Of a stretch of 7,072 nt of DNA, positions 1 to 7,071 are shown piece by piece; position 1 is the stretch's first letter; every line of letters starts with the position of its first letter. The notes beneath the pieces were generated by a model. It saw only the letters and a list, made by a program, of their open reading frames with translations, was not told where the DNA came from and ran no database searches. A program made the translations under genes and the position numbers. Source of the stretch: CAZKUN01 sp964555935 (GTDB lineage: Bacteria > Armatimonadota > Zipacnadia > Zipacnadales > VGFC01); NCBI GenBank assembly GCA_964555935.1, contig CAZKUN010000366.1, forward strand, positions 1-7,072. Reading direction: 5' to 3'.

Positions 1-53
1 AAGGCAACGAATCCATGAGACTGTGAGTGGTACCGTTAATGGGGGGAGGTCAA
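1..53 (+). repeat. Left copy of a 53-base perfect inverted repeat, probable insertion-sequence end
   Basis: Bases 1-53 are the exact reverse complement of 7019-7071. The inner edge, read outwards on the minus strand, starts TGACCT then six C (tip near base 52). IS3-family elements, as I remember them, have TG...CA tips with such a C run, so this is plausibly the terminal 52 bases of an element lying to the left. The repeat reaches the window edge, so its true length is unknown. Seen: the perfect repeat. Inferred: the element family. It could instead be the terminal repeat of a unit that includes the operon. Confidence 0.85.
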
Positions 54-460
54 GTATGTGGCCAGCGTAGGAGGGTAAGGCGTCGGGGTCAAACCGGAAC
101 GCAAGGTCGGGGGTGGACACGGAGGCGTGTGGCGCCGATTGAATGACAGGGCGACACCGGCGAGGCCGAGTGCGAGGGGCTGACGGAGGAGCTGCTCGGG
201 CTGGTGCGCGACCTGCCGCCGGAGGAACTGCATCACGTGCTGGAGTTGGTGAGGGCGGCGCGGTCGTACCTGGTGGCGTAGGACCACACCTCCATCGGGC
301 GCAACTCGCGACCGATGGCGACAAGGGCACGGTCTCCGTGTCAATACTTCATGGCCGACGCCTGTGCTATGGGAGGTGCGGGTCCGCGCGGCAGGCGCCG
401 ATGGATCCGAACTGATAGCATCAACCGCGCGTACCCACACGGGACCCCATGTCAGCTCCC
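54..460. other. Gene-poor stretch between the left repeat and the end of the efflux operon
   Basis: These 407 bases follow the stop codon of the pump gene. I see no intact gene with a credible start and protein-like composition. The only protein-like stretch is a start-less plus-strand remnant at 147-281. There is a short hairpin at 326-342 (seven pairs including one wobble on the plus strand, loop TCT) but no T-run after it in the operon direction, so it is not a convincing terminator. The stretch looks like decayed sequence between an insertion and the operon. Confidence 0.5.
147..281 (+). pseudogene. Start-less remnant of a small helical protein
   Basis: In this frame a TGA at 144-146 is followed by about 44 codons ending in TAG at 279-281, with no ATG, GTG or TTG that could start it before the conserved-looking part. 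From about base 180 the translation is LTEELLGLVRDLPPEEL, followed by a Leu/Val/His/Arg helix. This alternation of acidic and leucine residues with a central DLPPEE resembles short helical tails seen in small hypothetical or antitoxin-like proteins. The family is not identified. The missing start and the nearby repeat suggest the 3' end of a gene cut off by insertion or decay. It could also be chance in GC-rich DNA. Confidence 0.35.
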
Positions 461-3400
461 TCATTCCTCCGGGTCTTCAGTCAACTGGTGAGTCTCCTCC
501 AACTCGCCGAATCGCAGGTACAGCGTCGGCGTCACGATCTGGTCGAGGGTGGTTGAGGTGATCAACCCGCCGAGGATGACGACCGCCAGCGGGTGAAGGA
601 TCTCCTTCCCCGTCTCGCCAGCTCCGAGCGCCAATGGCACCATGGCCAGAGCCGACACGATCGCCGTCATGAGCACGGGGCGTAAGCGCTCCCGCGTCCC
701 CCGCAGGACCATTGACTCGTTGAACGACTCGCCCTCGTGCAGCATGAGGTGCTGGTAGTGGGAGATCATCATGATGCCGTTGCGCGTGGCGATTCCCAGC
801 AGCGTAATGAAGCCGATCAGCGACGCAACTGACAGCGTCGAGCCGGTAATCCACAGCGCCAGCGCGCCACCAACAAGCGCGAGCGGCAGGTTGAACAGCA
901 CGATGGCGGTTGCTCGGATCGACCGGAGCGCAACGTACAACATCATCGCGATGGCTGCTACGACCATCAGGCTCAGGAGCAGGATCTGGCGCGTGGCGCG
1001 TTGCTGGCTCTCAAACTGGCCGCCATACTCTACGAAATAGCCCTGCGGCCACGTGTCGTCCCGCTGCAAGCTACCGATGCGGCCCTGGATATCATGGATC
1101 ACGCTGTTGAGATCGCGTCCGGCCGTGTTGCACTGGACAACGATCCGCCGCTGCACGTTCTCGCGGTTGATGGTGTTCGGGCCGAGCGTTTCCTCGACTC
1201 GCGCCAACTGCGACAGCGGGACGCGCGTGCCTGAGGGCGTGTCGATGAGCATGTCGGCGATCGCGACGGCCGAATCCCTCGCGTCCGCGGCAAAGCGCAC
1301 CATCACGTCGAAGGTCCGCTGCTGGTCCAGCACCTCCGCCACCTCGTGCCCATGAAGCGCCGTCTCCAGGAGTTCCACCAACGCAAACGCCTGCATGCCA
1401 TAGCGCGCGCAGGCCGGGCGATCGATCGATATCTGAAGTTGCGGCACGCTCACCTGTGGCTCGACGTACAGATCGACGACGCCCTCCACCTGCGACATCT
1501 CCTTGCGGATCCGCTCCGCCGTGTGTCGAAGGTCATCCCGGTCCGTGCCGAATATCTTGACCGCGACCTGCGTCCGGACCCCACTAAGCAGATGGTCGAG
1601 TCGGTGCGACAGCGGTTGCCCGATGTCGTAGAAGACGCCGGGTATGCGATTCACTCGCTCGCGGATGTCTGCGAGGAACTCATCCCGCTTGCGCAGTCTG
1701 CCTGGCGGCTCCCGCCCGCCCAGCTCTTCGTGACGCTCGATCAGCTCAGGCGTCCAGAGCGCCACGTCGATTTCGGAAGCATTCACGCCGTGCGCGTGCT
1801 CGCTCTCGTCCGCGCGCCCCGTGCGGCGCGACGTGGATCGGACCTCCGGCACCTCGAGCAGCGCGTCCTCGATCATCGAGCCCAGACGGTCACCCTCGGC
1901 GAAAGATGTCCCCGGCGGCGCGACAGCGGTGATCGTCAGCGTACCTTCGTTGAACGTCGGCAGGAACTCCCGGCCCAGACGCATCCCGAGGAAGCCCGCG
2001 ACCGCGATCAGCGCGACCGCCCCGGCGATCACGGACGCGGAGCGCCGCACGACCCGCGGCAGTACAGCCGCCTGCAGCGCCTTGAGCCACCGCACGACCA
2101 GGCTATCGTCGTCCGTGCCTTTCATCTGCGGCAGCAAGTAGTACGACAGCGCAGGCACCACCGTGAGCGAAACGATGAGCGACGCTAGCAGCGATACCAT
2201 GTAGGCGATCCCGAGCGGGACGAACATCCGCCCCTCCATGCCCCCCAAAGCGAACAGCGGCAGAAACACGAGGATGATGATGATCGTCGCGAATAGGATT
2301 GGGTTCCGGACCTCGCTCGAGGCCCGATAGACAACCTGCAGAGCTGGTTCCGGGTCGGCCTTCTGCCGGTTCTCAATGAGTCGACGGAACACGTTCTCGA
2401 CGTTGATGATCGAGTCGTCAACGATCATGCCGATGGCGATGGCCAACCCGCCGAGGGTCATGGTGTTAACCGACAGCCCCCACCACTTGAACACCAGGGC
2501 CGTCATGACGATGGACAGTGGAATGGAGAGCAGGCAGATGGACACCGTCCGCCAGTTCGCCAGGAAGACGAACAGCACGATCGCCATGAGAATCGCAGCG
2601 TCTCGCAGAGCGTGGTTCACGTTTTCAATCGATGACTCGATGAAGTGCGACTGCCGGAAGACCTCCCGGTCAATGGCGACGTCGCCAGGCAACGCAAGAG
2701 CGATCTCATCCAGCGCAGTGTCGATCTCGCGCGTCAGCGTGACCGTATTGACATTCGGCTGTTTCATCACCGACATGATGACGGCCGGGCTCGCGTTGAT
2801 GCTCGCGTCGCCTCGTTTGGCCTGGCTGTCGAGCCTGACGGAAGCCACGTCGCCGATGGTGACGGGAGTGCCGTCGCGGCTCTCGATGGCGGACAGAGCC
2901 AGGTCTTCGGCCGTCCGCACGCGCCCGACGTTACGGACCAGGTACTCGACGCTCCCGCGATCCATGAACCCGCCCGACGTGCCAGCGTTCGAGTGCCGGA
3001 CGGCTTCGATCAGATCGTCCAGCCCTACGTCGAGTTGTTTGAGCCGATCGGGGGAACTGATGACCTGAAACTGCTTCCGTTCCCCGCCCATCGTGATGAC
3101 CTGGGCAATGCCGGGGACGGATAGCAGTCGCTGACGGACCACCCAGTCCGCCAACGTCCGCAACTCCATGGGGGTCGTGTCCCCCGTAGAGCTGAGCCCA
3201 ATGAGCATGATCTCGCCCATGACTGAAGAGATCGGCGCCATGATCGTGGTGGCATCTTCAGGCAACCGTTCCTGCGCGAGCTGCAACTTCTCGGCAACAA
3301 TCTGGCGGGCAACGTAGATGTCCTGACCCCAATCGAACTCCACGTGGATGAGCGAGAAGCCGATAGATGACTCCGATCTCACGCCTTTGACGCCGGTCGC

Positions 3401-3625
3401 GCCGTTCATCAGGCTCTCGATCGGGAGCGAGACCAGCGTTTCGACCTCTTCGGGCGCCATGCCGTGGGCGTCCGTCAGAATCGTGACCCTTGGCCGGTTA
3501 AGGTCGGGAAACACGTCGACGGACAGCCTCGCGGCAACGAACGCCCCGTAAACGAGCAGCACGGCTGCCGCGCATACGACCAGCATCCGGTGCTCGAGGG
3601 AGAAGCGGATGACCTTATTAAGCAT
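461..3625 (-). CDS. Heavy-metal efflux RND pump, CzcA/CusA family inner-membrane subunit
   Basis: This 1054-residue protein has the usual full length of a heavy-metal RND proton antiporter that pulls cations from the periplasm or cytoplasm into the adaptor/channel complex. Membrane helix 1 is near residues 13-32, then a periplasmic porter loop, helices 2-6 at about 342-495, helix 7 near 530-548, a second loop and helices 8-12 at about 880-1037. The family block VDVFPDLNRPRVTI follows helix 1. Helix 4 reads AIAIGMIVDDSIINVEN (395-411): Asp403 and Glu410 match conserved proton-relay positions, while the first Asp of CzcA is replaced by Ala397, as in CusA. The second loop carries RTGRADESEHAH (601-612) and SHRLDHLLSGVR (673-684), so the metal is uncertain. 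The ATG at 3625 has GGAG five bases upstream (3631-3634). The gene lies 64 bases after the adaptor gene and is last in the operon. Confidence 0.96.
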   Translation of the reverse strand: MLNKVIRFSLEHRMLVVCAAAVLLVYGAFVAARLSVDVFPDLNRPRVTILTDAHGMAPEEVETLVSLPIESLMNGATGVKGVRSESSIGFSLIHVEFDWGQDIYVARQIVAEKLQLAQERLPEDATTIMAPISSVMGEIMLIGLSSTGDTTPMELRTLADWVVRQRLLSVPGIAQVITMGGERKQFQVISSPDRLKQLDVGLDDLIEAVRHSNAGTSGGFMDRGSVEYLVRNVGRVRTAEDLALSAIESRDGTPVTIGDVASVRLDSQAKRGDASINASPAVIMSVMKQPNVNTVTLTREIDTALDEIALALPGDVAIDREVFRQSHFIESSIENVNHALRDAAILMAIVLFVFLANWRTVSICLLSIPLSIVMTALVFKWWGLSVNTMTLGGLAIAIGMIVDDSIINVENVFRRLIENRQKADPEPALQVVYRASSEVRNPILFATIIIILVFLPLFALGGMEGRMFVPLGIAYMVSLLASLIVSLTVVPALSYYLLPQMKGTDDDSLVVRWLKALQAAVLPRVVRRSASVIAGAVALIAVAGFLGMRLGREFLPTFNEGTLTITAVAPPGTSFAEGDRLGSMIEDALLEVPEVRSTSRRTGRADESEHAHGVNASEIDVALWTPELIERHEELGGREPPGRLRKRDEFLADIRERVNRIPGVFYDIGQPLSHRLDHLLSGVRTQVAVKIFGTDRDDLRHTAERIRKEMSQVEGVVDLYVEPQVSVPQLQISIDRPACARYGMQAFALVELLETALHGHEVAEVLDQQRTFDVMVRFAADARDSAVAIADMLIDTPSGTRVPLSQLARVEETLGPNTINRENVQRRIVVQCNTAGRDLNSVIHDIQGRIGSLQRDDTWPQGYFVEYGGQFESQQRATRQILLLSLMVVAAIAMMLYVALRSIRATAIVLFNLPLALVGGALALWITGSTLSVASLIGFITLLGIATRNGIMMISHYQHLMLHEGESFNESMVLRGTRERLRPVLMTAIVSALAMVPLALGAGETGKEILHPLAVVILGGLITSTTLDQIVTPTLYLRFGELEETHQLTEDPEE

Positions 3626-3689
3626 GATGTCTCCATCTCTGCGTTAGTGACTGGCAGTATCGAGCGCCTCATAGTCTGAACCCACCGGG

Positions 3690-5636
3690 CTAGTGCTCGT
3701 GGCCGTGTCCCTGTATGACGCCTTCGCCGCCGGCCATCTGTGTCTTCACGGCGGCCTGGACGATCGTCAGGCCCTTCGTGGCGACTTGCTCGCCAGCAGC
3801 GGGACCGACGATCATGGCCTCCTTGCCAGTGCGAGCCACGACCTCAACCGCGTGACGCTCCCAGCCCTTGCCGTCCGGCCACTCGATGTAGACCGCGTTC
3901 CCCGTCGTTTCGTCGGCGATGGCGCCGATCGGCACGATGAGGCCCGTCTCGCCTTCGTTGATGCTGATCTCCGCGCTCACGAACATCCCAGCGCGCATGC
4001 TCGGATCCGCAACCATCGCCCGGAGCCGCGCCGTGCGCTTCTTACCGTCCAGCACGTCGGCAATGTGGGAGACATGCGTGATATGCTCCCACTTGGGGAG
4101 GTCCTGACTCGTGAGCCGGACCGGCTGGCCCACGCGCACGGATGCCAGGTGCTTCTCATAGACATCGATCTCAGCCCATAGCATCCGCGTGTCTTGCACC
4201 GTAAACAACTCCGTAGCGACGTCCACCGCCTGCCCGACGCGAGCCGGCCTCGCCGTCACCGAGCCTGCTATCGGCGAGACGACGGGCACGCCCACGTTGC
4301 TCCCAGTCTTGTGGGCCTTGTAGATGCGGAGGATGCGGCCCGCCGCCTCGACCGCGACACGGGCCTGGGAGACGGCAGCCTTGCGCTGGGTGATGGTTGC
4401 CCGGGCGACGAGATCGCCCTCAGCCACCAGCTTCTCGCGGTCCAGCAGCGAATCGAGCGCCGCCAATCGGGCCTCCATCTGAGTGAGGGCCGCCTTCTTC
4501 ATGCTGGAGCCCGCCATCTCCGCCCGACTGGTCGCCTGATCCAGCAGCGCTTCCTGCTCCTGCACGTCCCGTTCGGCTTTCGCCAGATCGGCCTCAGCCG
4601 TCTGGACTTCCCCGGACACGTGGATGCCCTGATCGTAGACGGCCTGCTCGCGCGCCAGGGCTTGGTCTGCGATCTCCAGAACCGCCTCGGCGCGCGCGGC
4701 CGCCGCATCCGCTTCCGCCCCCGCCCTCTGCGCGGCCTCGAGTTCGCGCTGAGACGCCGTGCCAAGCTCCACGAGACCCGCGACGCGCTGAAGTTCGCTT
4801 GTTGCCGCAGTTCGGCCAGCCTCTGCCGTTGCAGTCCCCGCCTGCGCCGTAGCCGCGTCTCGTCGCGCGGCCTCGAGCGGCGGGTGCTGAATCGAGCCCG
4901 CCTCGGCCAGGCTCGCCAGCCGCTCCAGGTCTCCCGCCGCGAGGTCCCGGGCCGCTCTCGCCCGAGCGAGCGCCGCCTCCACCACGGCGACCGAGGCTCG
5001 CGCATCCTCGCGCTCCGCCTGGTGCTCAACTCTCATGGCAGCCAGATCCGACGCAACCTCCGCCCGCTCGCGGCGGATTTCGTCGACGGGCTTGCCTGCG
5101 TAGACCCCGGCCTCCGCCATCGCCTTCGTGTTTTCCAGTTCCTCCTCAGCCAGCGCCAGCCGCGACTTCGCCTCTTCGCGTGCGGCGTGGGCGCGGCTCG
5201 CCTCGGCGCTCTCCACGATGGCCAGCGTCTCGCCAGCCTCGACGTAGTCGCCCACCTGCGCGCGGAGCTCCGAGATGCGCCCAGGGATGAGCGCGCTTGC
5301 CGTCGCGATGCGATCGGTATAGGGCGCCAGTTGACCCGTCGCCTGGACGGTCTCGTCCAACTTGCCCTCGCGGATCTCCGCCGTGTCAATAGCGCCCTCG
5401 GCGACGTCCTTCAGTTCATACAGGACGACTTCCTCATCGGCGTGGGCGTCGTGTTGCGGGGGCGCGTCCTCCTGAGCATCCTCGTGGGGCGCCGCCGCAT
5501 CGCCATGGTCGTGTCCATGATCGTCCTCGGCCGCCGCGACGGCTCTGTGCCCAAACGAGTAGAGTGTCAGCGCGCCACCCAAGGCGACCACGACAATCAC
5601 TCCGGCAATCACTTTGGTATTCAGTCTCGCCAACAT
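3690..5636 (-). CDS. Periplasmic adaptor (membrane fusion protein), CzcB-like, with giant helical hairpin
   Basis: This protein links the RND pump to the outer-membrane channel. Numbered from the chosen ATG it has 648 residues, against roughly 380-520 for typical family members. A hydrophobic segment (5-27) is a signal peptide or anchor, with AVAAA then ED as a possible cleavage site. A His/Asp-rich stretch (39-66, including DDHGHDHGD) follows. Half-lipoyl segments at about 107-143 and 449-483 flank about 300 Ala/Glu/Arg-rich helical residues (144-447). A beta-barrel (about 484-562, with PSMRAGMFVSAEI) and a membrane-proximal domain follow, ending in GHGHEH. The hairpin centre has R284, L288 and S295, the RLS spacing used for docking to TolC-type channels. 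Histidine-rich ends are common in CzcB-like adaptors and may bind or buffer metal. The in-frame GTG at 5645 is a weaker start because it lies inside the ribosome binding site of the ATG. Confidence 0.95.
   Translation of the reverse strand: MLARLNTKVIAGVIVVVALGGALTLYSFGHRAVAAAEDDHGHDHGDAAAPHEDAQEDAPPQHDAHADEEVVLYELKDVAEGAIDTAEIREGKLDETVQATGQLAPYTDRIATASALIPGRISELRAQVGDYVEAGETLAIVESAEASRAHAAREEAKSRLALAEEELENTKAMAEAGVYAGKPVDEIRRERAEVASDLAAMRVEHQAEREDARASVAVVEAALARARAARDLAAGDLERLASLAEAGSIQHPPLEAARRDAATAQAGTATAEAGRTAATSELQRVAGLVELGTASQRELEAAQRAGAEADAAAARAEAVLEIADQALAREQAVYDQGIHVSGEVQTAEADLAKAERDVQEQEALLDQATSRAEMAGSSMKKAALTQMEARLAALDSLLDREKLVAEGDLVARATITQRKAAVSQARVAVEAAGRILRIYKAHKTGSNVGVPVVSPIAGSVTARPARVGQAVDVATELFTVQDTRMLWAEIDVYEKHLASVRVGQPVRLTSQDLPKWEHITHVSHIADVLDGKKRTARLRAMVADPSMRAGMFVSAEISINEGETGLIVPIGAIADETTGNAVYIEWPDGKGWERHAVEVVARTGKEAMIVGPAAGEQVATKGLTIVQAAVKTQMAGGEGVIQGHGHEH
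4641..4910 (-). repeat. Two tandem 45-codon repeats inside the adaptor hairpin
   Basis: The two units are 4776-4910 and 4641-4775. Both translate to the pattern L-x-E-x-G-[S/T], five residues, LEAA-x-R, then Ala-rich helix, with every matched position exactly 45 residues apart. At DNA level the 13-mer GCGCGGCCTCGAG on the plus strand occurs at 4865-4877 and again at 4730-4742, exactly 135 bases apart. This points to an old in-frame tandem duplication rather than convergence on helix-forming residues only. Part of the similarity could still come from biased Ala/Glu codons. Confidence 0.6.
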
Positions 5637-5641
5637 TGGTG

Positions 5642-5648
5642 TCACCTC
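5642..5648 (-). promoter_or_regulatory. Ribosome binding site that decides the adaptor start
   Basis: GAGGTGA on the minus strand is a near-perfect Shine-Dalgarno match and lies five bases before the ATG at 5636. The upstream in-frame GTG (5643-5645) is itself part of this motif, and no comparable motif precedes it. This favours the ATG. The site falls in the 15 bases after the channel gene's TAA, fitting coupled translation within the operon. Confidence 0.75.
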
Positions 5649-5651
5649 AGG

Positions 5652-6917
5652 TTACTGTGGTTCGGTCGTCGATTCGGGGAGAGCGCCCCCCGCGGCCCAC
5701 GTGAGATAGGTCAGCGACTCGCGGTATGCGGCCGTTGCTCTCGCTCGCGCGACCTGCGTCGCCGTCAACGTCCGCTCTGCGTCAATGACTTCCAGCAGCG
5801 TGCTGCCGCCACGCTCATAGCTGAGTTGCAGCAACTCCGCGACCGTCTCGGCCCGCGTGGCGATGCTTTCCGAGTACGCCACCGCCACATCGTAGTCGGC
5901 TACCAGGCTTCGACACGCTGTCACCAGCTCGAGCCTCACGACCCGCTCGAGTTCGGCCACTTGCGCCTCCTTCTCGGCGATGCTCGCCCGTGCCGCTCGC
6001 GTCGCGCCCGATCTCTGGCCCCAGTCCACAACCGGCATCGTTAGCCCCAGGCCAATCTGGGTGCCCGCGGGCGAGCCAACGCGCGTCCCGGTCCTGAGCT
6101 GCACCTCGAAATCGGGAAGCCGCGACGCACGCGCCGCGCGCAGTGAGGCCTCGCGCGCTCCAAGCAAAGCTCGCGCCGTCTTCAGATCGGGGCGAGACCG
6201 TAACGCCGCTGCGGCGAGGGCATCCGAGTCCCACGTCGGGCGCGAGCCCAGCGACAGCGTTTCGGATGGGAGGGTCAGCGAGTTCGGATCGCGCCCCATC
6301 AACGAGTTCAGTCGCGCCCGCCGGACGTCGGCCTCGGCCTGTGCTCTCGTCACGTCTTCGCGCGCTCGGTCACGTTCGATCTCCAGCCGATCCACGTCTA
6401 CCCTCGCCACGTCCCCCAACTCGAACCGCCCCTCGGCCAGCCGCCGCAGAGCCTCGCGAAGCTCGTGCGACCGCTGCATCAGCTCCAGCAGATCGAGGGC
6501 CTCTTGCAGCCCCGTGTAGGCGAGCCGCGTGTCGCGAGCCACATCCAGTCGCGTGGCCTCCACGTGGTGACCTGCCGCCCGCAGTTGCGCCTGCGACACG
6601 CGTGACGCGGTCCGGCGCTTGCCGAGTAGATCGAGCTGCTGCGTGACGATGATCGGGCTGTCGTTGAATGTCCCAGCGGGGACGGCCAGCAGTTCCATCG
6701 GCGTCGGGGCGCGCGCGGCGCGCAGTTCAGCTTGCTCGACATCACGCCCGCTGAGAGCCGCCTTGATGACGAGGCTCTCCGTAAGCGCGGCCGAGACGGC
6801 GTCGTCCACCGACACGGTTTCGGGCAGTTGGGCCTGGGCCGGTGATCCAGCGCCCCATGCACCCACCAAAGACAATAGGCAAATTGGTCCCAATAATCGG
6901 ATACGCGCGGCGTTCAT
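5652..6917 (-). CDS. TolC-family outer-membrane efflux channel, CzcC-like
   Basis: This 421-residue protein, the usual length for CzcC-type channels, would form the trimeric outer-membrane duct. A Sec signal peptide occupies about 1-29, with a likely cut after SPAQA; there is no lipobox cysteine at the cut, so it is probably not a lipoprotein. The mature part shows the two-fold repeat of outer-membrane efflux proteins. The first half (about 37-210) holds QQLDLLGKRRTAS (93-105), and the second (about 230-410) holds the matching TMPVVDWGQRSGATRAARA (293-311). Near the end, YERGGSTLLEVIDAERTL (367-384) is the family's conserved tip region. The ATG at 6917 is preceded by AAAGGAG (6925-6931) with a seven-base spacer. 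It is the first gene of the operon; the TAA ends 15 bases before the adaptor ATG. Metal specificity cannot be read from the channel. Confidence 0.95.
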   Translation of the reverse strand: MNAARIRLLGPICLLSLVGAWGAGSPAQAQLPETVSVDDAVSAALTESLVIKAALSGRDVEQAELRAARAPTPMELLAVPAGTFNDSPIIVTQQLDLLGKRRTASRVSQAQLRAAGHHVEATRLDVARDTRLAYTGLQEALDLLELMQRSHELREALRRLAEGRFELGDVARVDVDRLEIERDRAREDVTRAQAEADVRRARLNSLMGRDPNSLTLPSETLSLGSRPTWDSDALAAAALRSRPDLKTARALLGAREASLRAARASRLPDFEVQLRTGTRVGSPAGTQIGLGLTMPVVDWGQRSGATRAARASIAEKEAQVAELERVVRLELVTACRSLVADYDVAVAYSESIATRAETVAELLQLSYERGGSTLLEVIDAERTLTATQVARARATAAYRESLTYLTWAAGGALPESTTEPQ

Positions 6918-7018
6918 GGAGCCGCTCCTTTCCAGCGAGAACGCAGACTAGCGAACGGACTAAGGACGCAGGTGCGCCCGTCGGTCTCGTGCGATGAGGT
7001 AACGCGCGGCGAGAGAGG
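6918..7018 (-). promoter_or_regulatory. Upstream control region of the efflux operon
   Basis: These 101 bases separate the right inverted repeat from the first gene and are the only place in the window for the operon's promoter. I find no convincing sigma-70 -35/-10 pair. Two marks are visible. An imperfect direct repeat on the plus strand reads GCGAGAACGCAGACTA (6935-6950) and GCGAACGGACTA (6951-6962), placing GACTA twice 12 bases apart, about one helical turn, which could be an operator. The Shine-Dalgarno site lies next to and overlaps a small palindrome at 6918-6928 (GGAGC, one base, GCTCC). The true promoter may lie within the adjoining repeat or beyond the window. Confidence 0.4.
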
Positions 7019-7071
7019 TTGACCTCCCCCCATTAACGGTACCACTCACAGTCTCATGGATTCGTTGCCTT
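7019..7071 (-). repeat. Right copy of the 53-base perfect inverted repeat, probable insertion-sequence end
   Basis: This is the exact reverse complement of bases 1-53, with the tip TGACCT starting at 7020 and reading outwards. Left and right ends of a single insertion sequence normally match only imperfectly, so perfect identity over 53 bases suggests that both copies are the same end of one element, in opposite orientation. The element itself would continue to the right of the window. No transposase reading frame is visible inside the window. The copy lies about 100 bases upstream of the first efflux gene. Confidence 0.85.

Noticed and set aside
326..342. Hairpin as a terminator for the efflux operon
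   Set aside because: The stem is short, one pair is a mismatch in the operon direction, and no T-run follows on the minus strand.
143..415. Plus-strand frame of 90 codons starting with ATG at 143
   Set aside because: Its Gly/Arg/Ala-rich product looks like an out-of-frame reading of the remnant in the neighbouring frame; no ribosome binding site is evident.
36..464. Minus-strand frame of 142 codons whose ATG overlaps the pump stop codon as ATGA
   Set aside because: The overlap is suggestive of coupling, but the product is Pro/Arg/His-rich low-complexity sequence, runs into the inverted repeat, and lies opposite the more protein-like remnant at 147-281.
1346..2188. Plus-strand open frame of 280 codons opposite the pump gene
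   Set aside because: Arg/His-rich composition typical of an antisense shadow; the opposite strand encodes conserved RND sequence.
5643..5645. GTG as the adaptor start
   Set aside because: It lies inside the GAGGTGA ribosome binding site that is ideally spaced for the ATG at 5636, and has no good site of its own.
4194..6044. Long plus-strand open frame (616 codons) opposite the adaptor and channel genes
   Set aside because: It is Arg/Leu/His-rich, has no domain pattern and lies antisense to two clearly recognised genes; long antisense frames are expected in GC-rich DNA.
7019..7047. Outward TTGACC in the repeat as a promoter -35 element
   Set aside because: No plausible -10 hexamer occurs 16-18 bases further on within the window.
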